From an uncultured Christensenella sp. (GTDB lineage Bacteria > Bacillota > Clostridia > Christensenellales > UBA3700), in assembly GCA_949284695.1 (NCBI GenBank), contig CASDWJ010000029.1, positions 118,073 to 182,072 on the forward strand: a DNA stretch of 64,000 bases, read 5' to 3'. A model generated the notes under the pieces. It was not told where the DNA came from. It did no database searches and saw nothing but the letters and a program-made list of their open reading frames with translations. This document shows, one piece after another, positions 46,895 through 55,037 of the stretch. The position numbers were made by a program, and so were the translations under genes. The first letter of the stretch is position 1. Each line of letters starts with the position of its first letter.

Positions 46895-47569
46895 TTATTC
46901 TTCAGGGTGTTCGCTCCACATGTAGCCGACGTTTTTGACCGTCTTGAGATGATTGCTTTCGCCGTACTTCGCAAGCAGTTTTCTGAGATTGCTTATGTAA
47001 ACTTCGGTGACGGTAATGATCGTCTCGCTGTCAAAACCCCATATCCTGTTGAAAAGCTGTTCTTTGGGTATGATGATGTTGCGGTTCCTGATCAGATATT
47101 CCAGTATGTCGTACATCTTGCCGGATACTTTGACGTATTTGCCGTTGATCTTGAACATCTTGCCGGCAAAATCGAGTTCAATGTTGTCACAGACGTAATT
47201 GGTTTTGAAGTTGTTGTTATGCCTGCGGAGAATAGCCTCCACTCTCGCAAGGAATTCGTCGCGCTCGAACGGCTTGGTCATATAATCGTCCGCCCCGAGT
47301 TTGAGCCCTTCGATCTTCTTCTGCACGTCGTCCACCGCCGTGAGTATCAGCAGAGGACAATTGTTGTTCTTCCTCAGCTGTTTGAGCAGCTCGAGCCCGC
47401 TCATCTTGGGCAACATAAGATCGAGCACGATCAGATCGTAGCTCTTTGTCCCCGCCATAAAAAATCCTTCTTCCCCGTCGTAAGCGCTGTCGCTTTTCCC
47501 CATGACGGAAAGAATGTTCACGATCGCTTCGTTGAGCGCTTCGTTGTCCTCAATTACCAGAAATTTCAT
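46895..47569 (-). CDS. OmpR/PhoB-family response regulator
   Basis: This 224-aa protein has an N-terminal receiver (MKFLVIEDNE; phosphoacceptor D50 in LIVLDLMLP; T77; K99 in MTKPF) and a C-terminal winged helix (about 125-222) with the ITVTEVYISNLRKLL recognition helix. It acts as a DNA-binding transcription factor switched by the downstream kinase. I chose the start at 47569, where the receiver fold begins. A longer open frame upstream crosses the promoter. Confidence 0.95.
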   Translation of the reverse strand: MKFLVIEDNEALNEAIVNILSVMGKSDSAYDGEEGFFMAGTKSYDLIVLDLMLPKMSGLELLKQLRKNNNCPLLILTAVDDVQKKIEGLKLGADDYMTKPFERDEFLARVEAILRRHNNNFKTNYVCDNIELDFAGKMFKINGKYVKVSGKMYDILEYLIRNRNIIIPKEQLFNRIWGFDSETIITVTEVYISNLRKLLAKYGESNHLKTVKNVGYMWSEHPEE

Positions 47570-47609
47570 ATCAAGCCTGCCTCCGTACCGTCTGTATTTC
47601 CGCACTTTA

Positions 47610-47638
47610 AGTATAACACAGTTTTTGAACGTGTACAA
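47610..47638 (-). promoter_or_regulatory. Promoter of the response regulator/kinase operon
   Basis: Minus-strand TTGTAC (47633-47638), a 17-bp spacer and TATACT (47610-47615), with a leader of about 35 nt. Confidence 0.75.
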
Positions 47639-47851
47639 CAAAAAAACTTGTTTATAGATGTGCGCCGCCCGTTGCCGCGCCCGTATGCACCAAGAAAAAA
47701 CCCGTTTACGGTCATGCCGCTCGCACAGCCGCAAGGCGCTCTCCGCGCCGCCCTCATTTTTCCCGGCGCAGTAAAAACTCGCTTTCAAAACGCACGAAAA
47801 CGGACGTTTTCCGCGGCGACGTATAAAGCCGAAACGACGTCTGTTTGACGT

Positions 47852-47890
47852 TTTATAACCCTTGCGACATTGATAATAATTGATATTACT
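47852..47890. repeat. 39-bp direct repeat, copy 1
   Basis: It matches the copy at 47998 at 37 of 39 positions. The core TAATA-N5-TATTA is a partial dyad of the A/T-rich kind bound by many regulators. Confidence 0.8.
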
Positions 47891-47997
47891 GTTTTTCTCG
47901 TCGGATTTTCGACGATCGGACGCAATTTTAAGACGAACATTTCCCCGTTTTCGTCCGCATTCGGCAACTCGGCGCGCCTGAGAGCCCTTCTAAAAGG

Positions 47998-48036
47998 TTT
48001 ATAACCCTTACGACATTGATAATAATTGTTATTACT
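47998..48036. repeat. 39-bp direct repeat, copy 2
   Basis: Same sequence as copy 1 except for two bases. One change turns the core into a better dyad, TAATAA-TTG-TTATTA. Confidence 0.8.
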
Positions 48037-48148
48037 ATATTATTTTCAGATTCTGAAATATATTGACCGCGTTGAATCAAATCCGCTCCGTGTCTTTCCC
48101 TCGGATCGACGCTGTCCCGTTCGGCACATTATCGTAACAAAAATTCCG

Positions 48149-48271
48149 TCAGAAAGATCCCTGTCGACAACATCCTTCTCTTAATCCTTTTTTTGCACCC
48201 GCGACAGATAATTCGGACAATAGTCCCGCATCGTTTTCGTTCCGATCTTTTTCTTCTTTAAATTCCCGCAT
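48149..48271 (-). pseudogene. Truncated paralogue of the FxLYD-like membrane protein gene
   Basis: An ATG at 48271, preceded by AGGAATGTT, opens 40 codons starting MREFKEEKDRNENDAGLLSE. This is about 65% identical to the first 20 residues of the intact gene at 56541-57038 (MQEIKEENDRKEGNEGVLSE). The similarity then stops, no membrane segment follows, and a TGA ends the frame at 48149. The homology extends upstream through the leader, so this is a decayed duplicate and not chance. Confidence 0.75.
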
Positions 48272-48327
48272 AACATTCCTACGCTCGTTTTTATATCGCA
48301 TAACTTTCCACGTACCGCAATCGGGAC
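48212..48327. repeat. Left copy of a 117-bp imperfect direct repeat flanking the helicase/exonuclease-like cassette
   Basis: It aligns with 56979-57095 in the same orientation at roughly 80% identity by eye. It covers the start of the FxLYD-like gene, its ribosome site and about 55 bp upstream, including the shared run AACTTTCCACGTACC. Confidence 0.75.
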
Positions 48328-48462
48328 CTGATACAAAATTTTATATTCTATCAATCTGAAAATTAAATTACGTCAGACAGATAACTCCCGAAAAGTAACC
48401 TCACCGACGGATCAAGACAAAGTGACCGCCCGCCATTCTATCTTTAACGTTATTCGCAGTAT

Positions 48463-48484
48463 AAAAAACGAGCCTTTAGGCTCG
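48463..48484 (-). terminator. Rho-independent terminator of the helicase operon
   Basis: On the minus strand CGAGCC-TAAA-GGCTCG is followed by TTTTTT. The same terminator core occurs in the two structured repeats at 57.2 and 57.4 kb, and the flank toward 48530 also resembles the flank of the 57.4-kb copy. Confidence 0.9.
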
Positions 48485-48555
48485 ATTATATTCGGTTGAA
48501 TACCCGAAGTGCATATCGAATCCGACTCAGACGAATTCAACAATGCATTTGCAAT

Positions 48556-48623
48556 AAAAAAAGTAGTGAACCGCCAAACACCGTAAAAGCATCAACACTG
48601 TTCTGATAAGAACTGTCACTACT
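48556..48623 (-). terminator. Structured element with an 8-bp outer stem and U run after the helicase gene
   Basis: On the minus strand AGTAGTGA (48623-48616) pairs perfectly with TCACTACT (48569-48562) and is followed by a T run. The 46-nt loop holds a second hairpin GTTCT-N4-AGAAC (48613-48600). It is a terminator with an unusually long structured loop, or a small RNA 3' end. Confidence 0.5.
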
Positions 48624-48675
48624 CATTGACAGGATAAACCGTTTAAAAGAATTTGTCAATCCGGTAAACGACGCG

Positions 48676-51600
48676 TTAACTGATTTTTTTGTCCGCTTTT
48701 TTTATTCTTTCAAACAGGCTTGCCACTTCTTTTTCAAGCGACTGTATCTTTTCAACCGAATATTGCTTATATAATGAGGTTTCAGAAAGCATTCTGATTT
48801 TCTCTTCATTGTCGGAAATGGCTTTTTTCATATTTTCAATAATCCCATTAAAGCTTTTCAGAAAATTCTTCAGCCTGATTACGTTGCCCTTAACATTTTC
48901 TCCGAAGACCGCATAATAACTTACGCCAAGCCTTTCAAAACGGATATACGGTTTACTCTTTAATTGTCTGTCCGGCACGAACATATCGAAACCGATAAAA
49001 TTGCCGATACAACCGATAGGCGCGGCAAACAGATTTTTTGCGATAACCTCGGCGCAACCCTCTGTTTCGTCAAGGTATTCGCCGATCTTTACGCTTTGCG
49101 CATAGCGCGCGTTTTCATAAGTTATTTCGAGTTTTTGTCCGAGCTTTAAGTTTTCGTCTTTCTTCTCCTGCATTTCTTCAGCTTGTTTGCGTTTAATTCC
49201 TGCATCGGTCTGCATTACTATTCTCGCGAGCCTCAATTCATTCAACTTTTCTGCGTATTCTTTCATAAGAGGCTCATCCAAAGCAAGCGCTTTGACCTGA
49301 GCGTAGCTCAGCTCCTGATTTTCAAGATCTTCCATCGTTCTGTCTTTCTGCGCTCCGCTGAGAAATTGGGCAATAAACTTTTGCTTGTTTTCCAGTATCT
49401 GCCAGGAATACGCGTCAAAGCTACCTTTGACAACGTATCTGAAAATCAGAATTTCATCGTTTTCATTGCCGCGTCTGATTATTCTGCCCTCTCTCTGAAC
49501 CATATCGGCAGGCCTCCACGGTATGTCGAGGTGATGCAACGCTTTGAGTTTGCGCTGCACGTTGGCACCTATACCCAGCTTGACGGTAGACCCTATGAGG
49601 ATCCTGATCTTCCCGCTGTTTATACTGTTGAAAAGACTAATTCGCGCTTCTTCGTTTTCACACGAATGCACAAACGCTATCTCTCTGCCGGGAATGCCTT
49701 TTTCTCCGAGTCTGACCTTTAATTCGGCATATAAATTAAAGACTTTATTCAATGGCGTAGCAATGTCGCAAAAAACTATCTGACACCCTGACGGATAATT
49801 TTTATATATCTCGTAAACCTTATTTACGCACGCGTATATCTTATTGTGTATATCGTACGGCTGCGGTATCCCCACAAGAGTAGTACTCAGTGCCGCTTTT
49901 CTTCCGTCCGTAGTGATTTTAAGCATATTGTCTTTTTCTTTCATCACCTGTTTCGCACGGATCTTCTCAGTTCTTTCATAAAGCCCTTGCATATACAAAC
50001 TCAGTTCTTTTCCCTTTTCGACAACTTCGTCACAATAGATGCGTTTTTCAGGCAGATCTTTTCCGTTCGCTGCATGGAAAACGGCAACTTCCGCAAAAAG
50101 TCGCGACAGTTCCGGCAGATTAACAAATTTCGAGAACCTGCTGACCAGCCTGAAAGCAGAAGTGTCAACGTCTATTTCACATACTTTTTCTAACCTTGCA
50201 AAAGTCTTGACCCAATTGTCGAACTGAATGAGATTCATCTTTTCAAGAGTTCTGCTTTGCAGATAAACCTGCATATTGTATGTATCCGATATAGAATTGC
50301 AAAGAGGAGTCCCGGTTGCCAGCACCGCACCCCTTCCCCCGTTCATCTCCTGTACGCATCTGACCTTCAACAACATGTCAAGGCATTTTTCCGATCCTTT
50401 CAGATTGACTCCGCGAACGTTTCTCATACAGGTCTTTATCGGGATGTTTTTGTAGTTATGCGCTTCGTCGAGAAAAATGGTGTTTATTCCGAGTTCTTCA
50501 AAGGTTACCCCGCTCAGAGCGAAAGGCGTTATCGCAGATATGAAATCGTTGATGCTTCCGGCGATCTGCTTTTGCCGACTCGCAAGAGCTTTGGCGTTCG
50601 GCGTGCAGGATATTTTCGGATCGCATATCGCGGCTTCCAGTTTGGCTATTTCGTGTTTCATTTTCTCAGTCAGATATTTTGCAGATAAAGGGATCAACCC
50701 GAAACAACTGTAAGCAATTATTATTCCGTCAAAATCTCCGTCTCTGATGAGCCTCAGCACCTTTTGTCTTTTCTCCACGCCGAACGAATCCGGCGAAACT
50801 ACGAGTATATTCGCTTCGGGGTATAGTTTTTTAAACATAACTTCCCATTGCCCCACTATATTGTTGGGTACGACAAACAGGTTTTTTTCAGACATGCCCA
50901 TCTGCCTCATACACATGGCCGCAGCGATCATAACGTATGTTTTACCTGCCCCGACGTCGAAGGCAAGTAATGTGTTGGGCGTGGAAATTATCTTCTGCAC
51001 GGCATTTTTCTGGTAATCGTACAATCGGATCTGCGTTGTCATATCCTTAAACTTCAATTTGCTCCCGTCGTACTTTTGCCCGCCCCTTTCTCCGAAAAGA
51101 TCGTTATACGCCTCTTCTATCTCATAGCGGCGATCCTCGTCCTGCCATACCCAGTCCTGAAAAGCCTGCATTATCTTCTTTTGTTTTTCGATTGCCGCAA
51201 GCGTAATGCTCTCGCAATACTTCCCTCCCGAATAAACTTTTATTTCCCTTAGGTTGAGGGTGGCTTCAAGTATTCTCATAGCGTTGAAATACGGCAATCC
51301 GTATACATAATTTACTTCTTCGGAATTCAGATGGCAAAGCGAACAGCTCCAATGCCCGGTAATCGGCTCGTAATATATCAGGTTGTCAGGTCTCGACAAC
51401 TTAAAAACTTCCCTCAAAAAATCTTTTACTATATCGAGCGATATCCACGGCACGCCTAAATATACGTTTATGTCCCGATAACCGATGCGGTGCTCGACCG
51501 TTCCCGACACCTGAATCGAGCGCTTTTCTTTTTGCGTTTTCAATTCAAGGGCATTCCTGTAAATTTTCATCCACCTGTCTAACGTGAATTCTGCCAGATC

Positions 51601-52236
51601 TCTTTCCGAAAGATAGTCGGCAAGCTCTTTTTCGAACGGCATTTCAACGTTATTGTCATCGGATTTGCCCCCTTCCGCAATACTTCTCAACGTAAAATCT
51701 TCAGCGTTGAACACTGAGTAATCCCGAGCGAGCAACTCTTGCACAATTTGCTTTTTCAGGGCATTTTGAGGTAATACGATCAGTTTTTTGATAATTTCGT
51801 CTTTCGGCTTCGTTCTCATTGCAGGAAAGCGGTTTTTAAGCAAAATATTCTGCAGTTCGATTTTCCAAAGCACAGACAATTGTTGTTTAATCTCCGCTTT
51901 TTTGTTCCCCGTCGCTGCGCGTATTACTTTTATCCCGTCCTTTTCAACGCACCATATCCCCCAATCCGACGGCATTTTTGCTATTGCTTCTTTGACGTGA
52001 GTTGCCCCGACGACAAGTGTGTTTTCATCAAAAAAAGCGACGTATGCGTCGATCTGCCTTTTAATTCTGGCAAAATTGTCGCTGTCGCTTTTGATTTCAA
52101 ATCCGCACAGTTTGTCGGTGACAAGCATTACGTCACATATCGACGAACCTATGCTCTTTTCCTGAAAAATTCTGTAAGTCTTGTTTGTTGCCGAAAGATA
52201 TTCTATGAGTATCCTTCTTATCTCTTTATCGGTCAT
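48676..52236 (-). CDS. SNF2-type helicase with N-terminal PD-(D/E)xK (sce7726-like) domain
   Basis: This protein has 1186 aa. Residues 20-80 resemble the sce7726/PD-(D/E)xK nuclease-like fold: D35 in SSICDVMLV, E47-x-K49 in GFEIKSD, and Q61 in the following helix. A middle segment of unknown fold contains WSCSLCH. The helicase core follows: Walker A DVGAGKT, box II FLDEAHNYKN, motif III ATGTPL, and motif VI QREGRIIRRGN in the second RecA lobe. The last about 110 residues are coiled-coil-like. The helicase half resembles SNF2-like proteins carried by phages and conjugative elements, which often act with DNA methylases, but no methylase is adjacent. The promoter upstream has a TATAAT and a poor -35, so activation is plausible. 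It is the last gene of the left cassette. Confidence 0.82.
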   Translation of the reverse strand: MTDKEIRRILIEYLSATNKTYRIFQEKSIGSSICDVMLVTDKLCGFEIKSDSDNFARIKRQIDAYVAFFDENTLVVGATHVKEAIAKMPSDWGIWCVEKDGIKVIRAATGNKKAEIKQQLSVLWKIELQNILLKNRFPAMRTKPKDEIIKKLIVLPQNALKKQIVQELLARDYSVFNAEDFTLRSIAEGGKSDDNNVEMPFEKELADYLSERDLAEFTLDRWMKIYRNALELKTQKEKRSIQVSGTVEHRIGYRDINVYLGVPWISLDIVKDFLREVFKLSRPDNLIYYEPITGHWSCSLCHLNSEEVNYVYGLPYFNAMRILEATLNLREIKVYSGGKYCESITLAAIEKQKKIMQAFQDWVWQDEDRRYEIEEAYNDLFGERGGQKYDGSKLKFKDMTTQIRLYDYQKNAVQKIISTPNTLLAFDVGAGKTYVMIAAAMCMRQMGMSEKNLFVVPNNIVGQWEVMFKKLYPEANILVVSPDSFGVEKRQKVLRLIRDGDFDGIIIAYSCFGLIPLSAKYLTEKMKHEIAKLEAAICDPKISCTPNAKALASRQKQIAGSINDFISAITPFALSGVTFEELGINTIFLDEAHNYKNIPIKTCMRNVRGVNLKGSEKCLDMLLKVRCVQEMNGGRGAVLATGTPLCNSISDTYNMQVYLQSRTLEKMNLIQFDNWVKTFARLEKVCEIDVDTSAFRLVSRFSKFVNLPELSRLFAEVAVFHAANGKDLPEKRIYCDEVVEKGKELSLYMQGLYERTEKIRAKQVMKEKDNMLKITTDGRKAALSTTLVGIPQPYDIHNKIYACVNKVYEIYKNYPSGCQIVFCDIATPLNKVFNLYAELKVRLGEKGIPGREIAFVHSCENEEARISLFNSINSGKIRILIGSTVKLGIGANVQRKLKALHHLDIPWRPADMVQREGRIIRRGNENDEILIFRYVVKGSFDAYSWQILENKQKFIAQFLSGAQKDRTMEDLENQELSYAQVKALALDEPLMKEYAEKLNELRLARIVMQTDAGIKRKQAEEMQEKKDENLKLGQKLEITYENARYAQSVKIGEYLDETEGCAEVIAKNLFAAPIGCIGNFIGFDMFVPDRQLKSKPYIRFERLGVSYYAVFGENVKGNVIRLKNFLKSFNGIIENMKKAISDNEEKIRMLSETSLYKQYSVEKIQSLEKEVASLFERIKKADKKIS

Positions 52237-52263
52237 AAAGTCGCTATCCTTTCCACATCAAAA

Positions 52264-52269
52264 ATTATA
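52264..52269 (-). promoter_or_regulatory. -10 box of the helicase gene
   Basis: TATAAT on the minus strand lies 28 nt before the ATG. No recognisable -35 is present at 16-18 bp. The 150-nt gap upstream contains TATGC/GCATA arms that could form a regulator site. Confidence 0.45.
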
Positions 52270-52386
52270 GCGCTTGTTATGTACCGATTATGGGAATCGA
52301 AGTATGCGAATAAGCATAATCTACGCTTTCGATCATACTATCCACATTGTCTCTTTTCTATTGTTTCAACGCAACTTTTCGTCGCT

Positions 52387-53352
52387 CTAAATAATACCTG
52401 TTTTACTTATTATATCTGTTATTTCTTCTAATGCCTTGCTATACAAATCCATTCTTCTAAGTGCCGCAGGGTGGTAAGTCCACAAGACTACCACATCTTT
52501 TCTCTCCAGCAACTTGTTTATCCTTATCTTCAAATCGTCGTTTTGAACGACACAAGTGTTTTTATTAGGATAATTCTCAAACAATTTGCTGACTTTGAGT
52601 GATTTTCTTGACAACTCTTTTTCGGACATATTCTGATGCTCAGAATCGGTGATCCCCAAGGCAACGTCAATAGATAAAGCATAAGTCGGTCCGACAGCGA
52701 AAATAACGACGTCGGGATTTGCTATTTTTATTTCCCTCTGCAAGAGAGAATAGTTTTCATTATCATATTCATACTTTGCAGAAAGATATACTTCGTCCAT
52801 ATATGTTAAAGACCATTCTGTTTCCGTTTTGCCCTCTGATCGGACAAAATGAACCTTGTCAACGTCATCCCAACACAACGATGCGTCGTTCAGCTTTTTT
52901 ATGTATCTGAAAAAATCCCAGAATGCAGACGAATTGTACTCATTATCTTTATCAGGCTGTTTTAATCTTTGTTGAACGTTAAGATAATCGTTTGCCCAAT
53001 TCTGCATTCTTTTAGCCGGCCAATGTTCTTCTTTGTTATCTACATCCTTAAAGAGAATACCCGGCTCTATTCCTTTCCACTGCCTGCTCCAACTCCCCAG
53101 TTTCCGCGCAGCCTGCCCGATTATCATGATTTTCTTCTTGTTACTTCCGATATATTCGTCCGTCAACCCCATGCAAAAAGGACATGAGATTTCTGTGTCT
53201 ATCCCTTTTGTCGCACTGTTTTCTTCTCCGTCTCCGCTGTGTTTGCCGTCGTCGGTAGGTTCTGTGATATAGGGAATCATTACTTTCTCATACCAGGCTT
53301 GCTGCGCTTTTAAAAGCAGATTGTTTTTGTCTTTTTCATTATTTCCGCTCAT
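52387..53352 (-). CDS. Uncharacterised protein with uracil-DNA-glycosylase-fold-like motifs
   Basis: This 321-aa protein was not recognised as a named family. A CPFCMG cysteine pair (57-62) is followed by KIMIIGQAARKLG (74-86). Late in the protein, WTYHPAA (H294-P295) is arranged like the GQDPY-type and HPSP-type motifs of the uracil-DNA glycosylase superfamily. The strand pattern VVIFAVGPTY and VVVLWTYHP fits that alpha/beta fold. The catalytic aspartate of true UDGs is not evident, so a nucleic-acid or nucleotide-binding role is as likely as base excision. The ATG follows AAGGAG. It lies 37 nt after the WYL gene and is probably in the same operon. Confidence 0.6.
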   Translation of the reverse strand: MSGNNEKDKNNLLLKAQQAWYEKVMIPYITEPTDDGKHSGDGEENSATKGIDTEISCPFCMGLTDEYIGSNKKKIMIIGQAARKLGSWSRQWKGIEPGILFKDVDNKEEHWPAKRMQNWANDYLNVQQRLKQPDKDNEYNSSAFWDFFRYIKKLNDASLCWDDVDKVHFVRSEGKTETEWSLTYMDEVYLSAKYEYDNENYSLLQREIKIANPDVVIFAVGPTYALSIDVALGITDSEHQNMSEKELSRKSLKVSKLFENYPNKNTCVVQNDDLKIRINKLLERKDVVVLWTYHPAALRRMDLYSKALEEITDIISKTGII

Positions 53353-53389
53353 GATTTTTTCTCCTTAATCCTTGCGTTAACAACGCTGT

Positions 53390-54379
53390 TTACTTTTCTT
53401 CTCGGCAGCCGTATTTCTTTGCGGCATAATTGAGGCCGTCTACCACCTCTTGTCTCAACGATGCGGGCGAAATCACCTCTACGTAACACGCATACTGCAT
53501 CGCCCAATACAGCATCGCCTTTTTGGACGCCTTGAACGTCGCGGTTATCTTGCCGTCGTCGCATTTGCAAAACCGCACGTCGAAGCCGAACCAATCCACA
53601 ATCTGATCTGCCATCCGTTCTTCGCACGATACGGTGACCGTCTCGGGTCTGTCTGAAAACATATAAGGCATACTTGCGGATATTTCCCTGTAATCGATAC
53701 CGTTCTCGTAGCCTTTCACCTTTCTCAGATCGGTCAGAGGCTCGTCGGTGATCTCGATATCCGTTATCCTGTCCAGCCTGTAAAAATTGATATTCTTCCA
53801 CTTTTCCTGCCGCGCCATAAGAAAATAATGCTGATTGTGCAGTATCAGTTGGTATGGACTGACCTTATGGAAAGAACTTATGTGCAGCTTTTTATCTATG
53901 CCGTACTTGTTGTAATTGAAGGATATCACCTTGCCGCTTTCGATCGCGCAGTCAATGACGTCAATATTGTAAAACAGCGACATATTGTCCGACTTGTTCC
54001 AGTCGTTTACCGTATACACGTTTTTAACGTGCGACCGAAAATAGACATTCGACTGCGCGCAGAGTTTTTCTATCAGTTCTTTTGAGTGTTTCGCGTTTAT
54101 ATGCCGACTCGACAATACGCCGTCTATTAAAAGGCGCAGTTCCGGGTCCTCGAAATCACGCTCGGCAAGATAACATCCGTTTCTCGTGTTTTCTATCTCA
54201 TAGCCCGCCTCTCTCAGAAGAGAGATGTTGCGTCCTATTGCTTTTCTCTCTATCTCAATACCGTAACCGTCGGCAAGCAGCTTTGCGATATCTTCCTGTT
54301 TCAACGGATGATCGACATCGCTCTTGTCTTTAAGAATTTGTAAGATCCTCAACAGCGCAAGTTTTTTACTCTCCACCAT
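53390..54379 (-). CDS. WYL-domain transcriptional regulator
   Basis: This 329-aa protein has an N-terminal winged helix (about 1-75; ILQILKDKSD..., ISLLREAGYEI) followed by a WYL domain (about 130-220; HKVSPYQLILHNQHYFLMARQE, then INFYRLDRI). A C-terminal WCX-like extension ends it. WYL proteins bind nucleic-acid ligands and commonly repress or activate phage-defence and DNA-damage loci. The start at 54379 is preferred because GAGGTGG lies 4 nt upstream. It separates the exonuclease-like genes from the UDG-like and helicase genes. A perfect 12-bp palindrome lies 63 nt before its start, a possible autoregulatory site. Confidence 0.9.
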   Translation of the reverse strand: MVESKKLALLRILQILKDKSDVDHPLKQEDIAKLLADGYGIEIERKAIGRNISLLREAGYEIENTRNGCYLAERDFEDPELRLLIDGVLSSRHINAKHSKELIEKLCAQSNVYFRSHVKNVYTVNDWNKSDNMSLFYNIDVIDCAIESGKVISFNYNKYGIDKKLHISSFHKVSPYQLILHNQHYFLMARQEKWKNINFYRLDRITDIEITDEPLTDLRKVKGYENGIDYREISASMPYMFSDRPETVTVSCEERMADQIVDWFGFDVRFCKCDDGKITATFKASKKAMLYWAMQYACYVEVISPASLRQEVVDGLNYAAKKYGCREEK

Positions 54380-54441
54380 AAGCCACCTCTTTTTGCCAGG
54401 CAGTAACCCACCGGCGTTTTTTCTACTAAAAGCATACGCTT

Positions 54442-54453
54442 TGTCGTGCGACA
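54442..54453. promoter_or_regulatory. 12-bp palindrome ahead of the WYL regulator
   Basis: TGTCGTGCGACA is a perfect palindrome in the 106-nt gap between the WYL gene and the exonuclease-like gene. A looser GTG-N14-CAC dyad overlaps it. This is a candidate operator. Confidence 0.4.
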
Positions 54454-54485
54454 TTTTTGGTACACGATAAGTTTAGCACAAGATT

Positions 54486-55028
54486 TCAGTATCTGCAATG
54501 GGCAAAATCGTCTTCAAGCGCAAGCCTGCCGAAAATCATTGCGGTAAGTATAGCCGCTCCCGTTGCTCCGTCAAATTGCGATCGCGGGTAAAAACGTCTT
54601 GCAAAATAATCTGTTGAATAGTCTTCTATCTTGTCTCCGTATACACTTTTTGCAATGCTCAGGTTGTCGAGAATCCTGTTGTCAACGCGTTCGGCACTAC
54701 GCTCCGTTATCGCATTTAATAAAAATATATCCTCGGGTTTATGCACTACGATAATGCTTGTGCTTATGAATTTCAACAGCTTTGCAGTATTGTCGGTATC
54801 GTCATACATCACCGGTTTTCTCTCTGTACGGCACGACTTTTCCGATCCCGCAACGCTGTATGTACGGACGCATATTTTATCTGTGATCCGTACTCGGTCC
54901 TTTATATCTTTATCGGCAATCTCCCACCCTTCGAATCTGACCGCGCCTATCTCAACCTGCCCGTCGTTATTAGGTTCCCACGCGATCGCTACGAATGTTT
55001 TTCTTTCTATCAATTCCGTTAAATGCAT
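54486..55028 (-). CDS. Degenerate DnaQ-like (DEDDh) exonuclease-fold protein
   Basis: This 180-aa protein follows the epsilon/DnaQ exonuclease pattern in order. The Exo I-like strand VAIAWEP...VEIGAVRFEG (13-34) parallels VAIDFET...EIGAVRV. The Exo II-like segment is IIVVHKPEDIFLL (92-104). The Exo III-like segment is DGATGAAILTAMIF (153-166), in the place of HrAldDArATaelF. The catalytic set looks broken: the first Asp is A16, the Exo III His is D153 and its Asp is A158, while E18 and D100 remain. It should bind but not cleave nucleic acid. The ATG at 55028 has AAGGAG 5 nt upstream; a GTG two codons earlier lies within the ribosome site. It begins 9 nt after the preceding gene. Confidence 0.55.
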   Translation of the reverse strand: MHLTELIERKTFVAIAWEPNNDGQVEIGAVRFEGWEIADKDIKDRVRITDKICVRTYSVAGSEKSCRTERKPVMYDDTDNTAKLLKFISTSIIVVHKPEDIFLLNAITERSAERVDNRILDNLSIAKSVYGDKIEDYSTDYFARRFYPRSQFDGATGAAILTAMIFGRLALEDDFAHCRY

Positions 55029-55037
55029 TCTCACTCC

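Larger units (their letters stand above)
47639..48148. other. Intergenic stretch at the left edge of the accessory island
   Basis: No gene is seen. Its only structured content is a 39-bp sequence present twice (47852-47890 and 47998-48036). This is the junction between the two-component operon and the defence-type genes. Confidence 0.5.

Noticed and set aside
47852-48036. Fur/PerR-type box in the 39-bp repeat
   Set aside because: The match to the 7-1-7 consensus is poor on one arm in both copies, and no iron or peroxide gene adjoins it.
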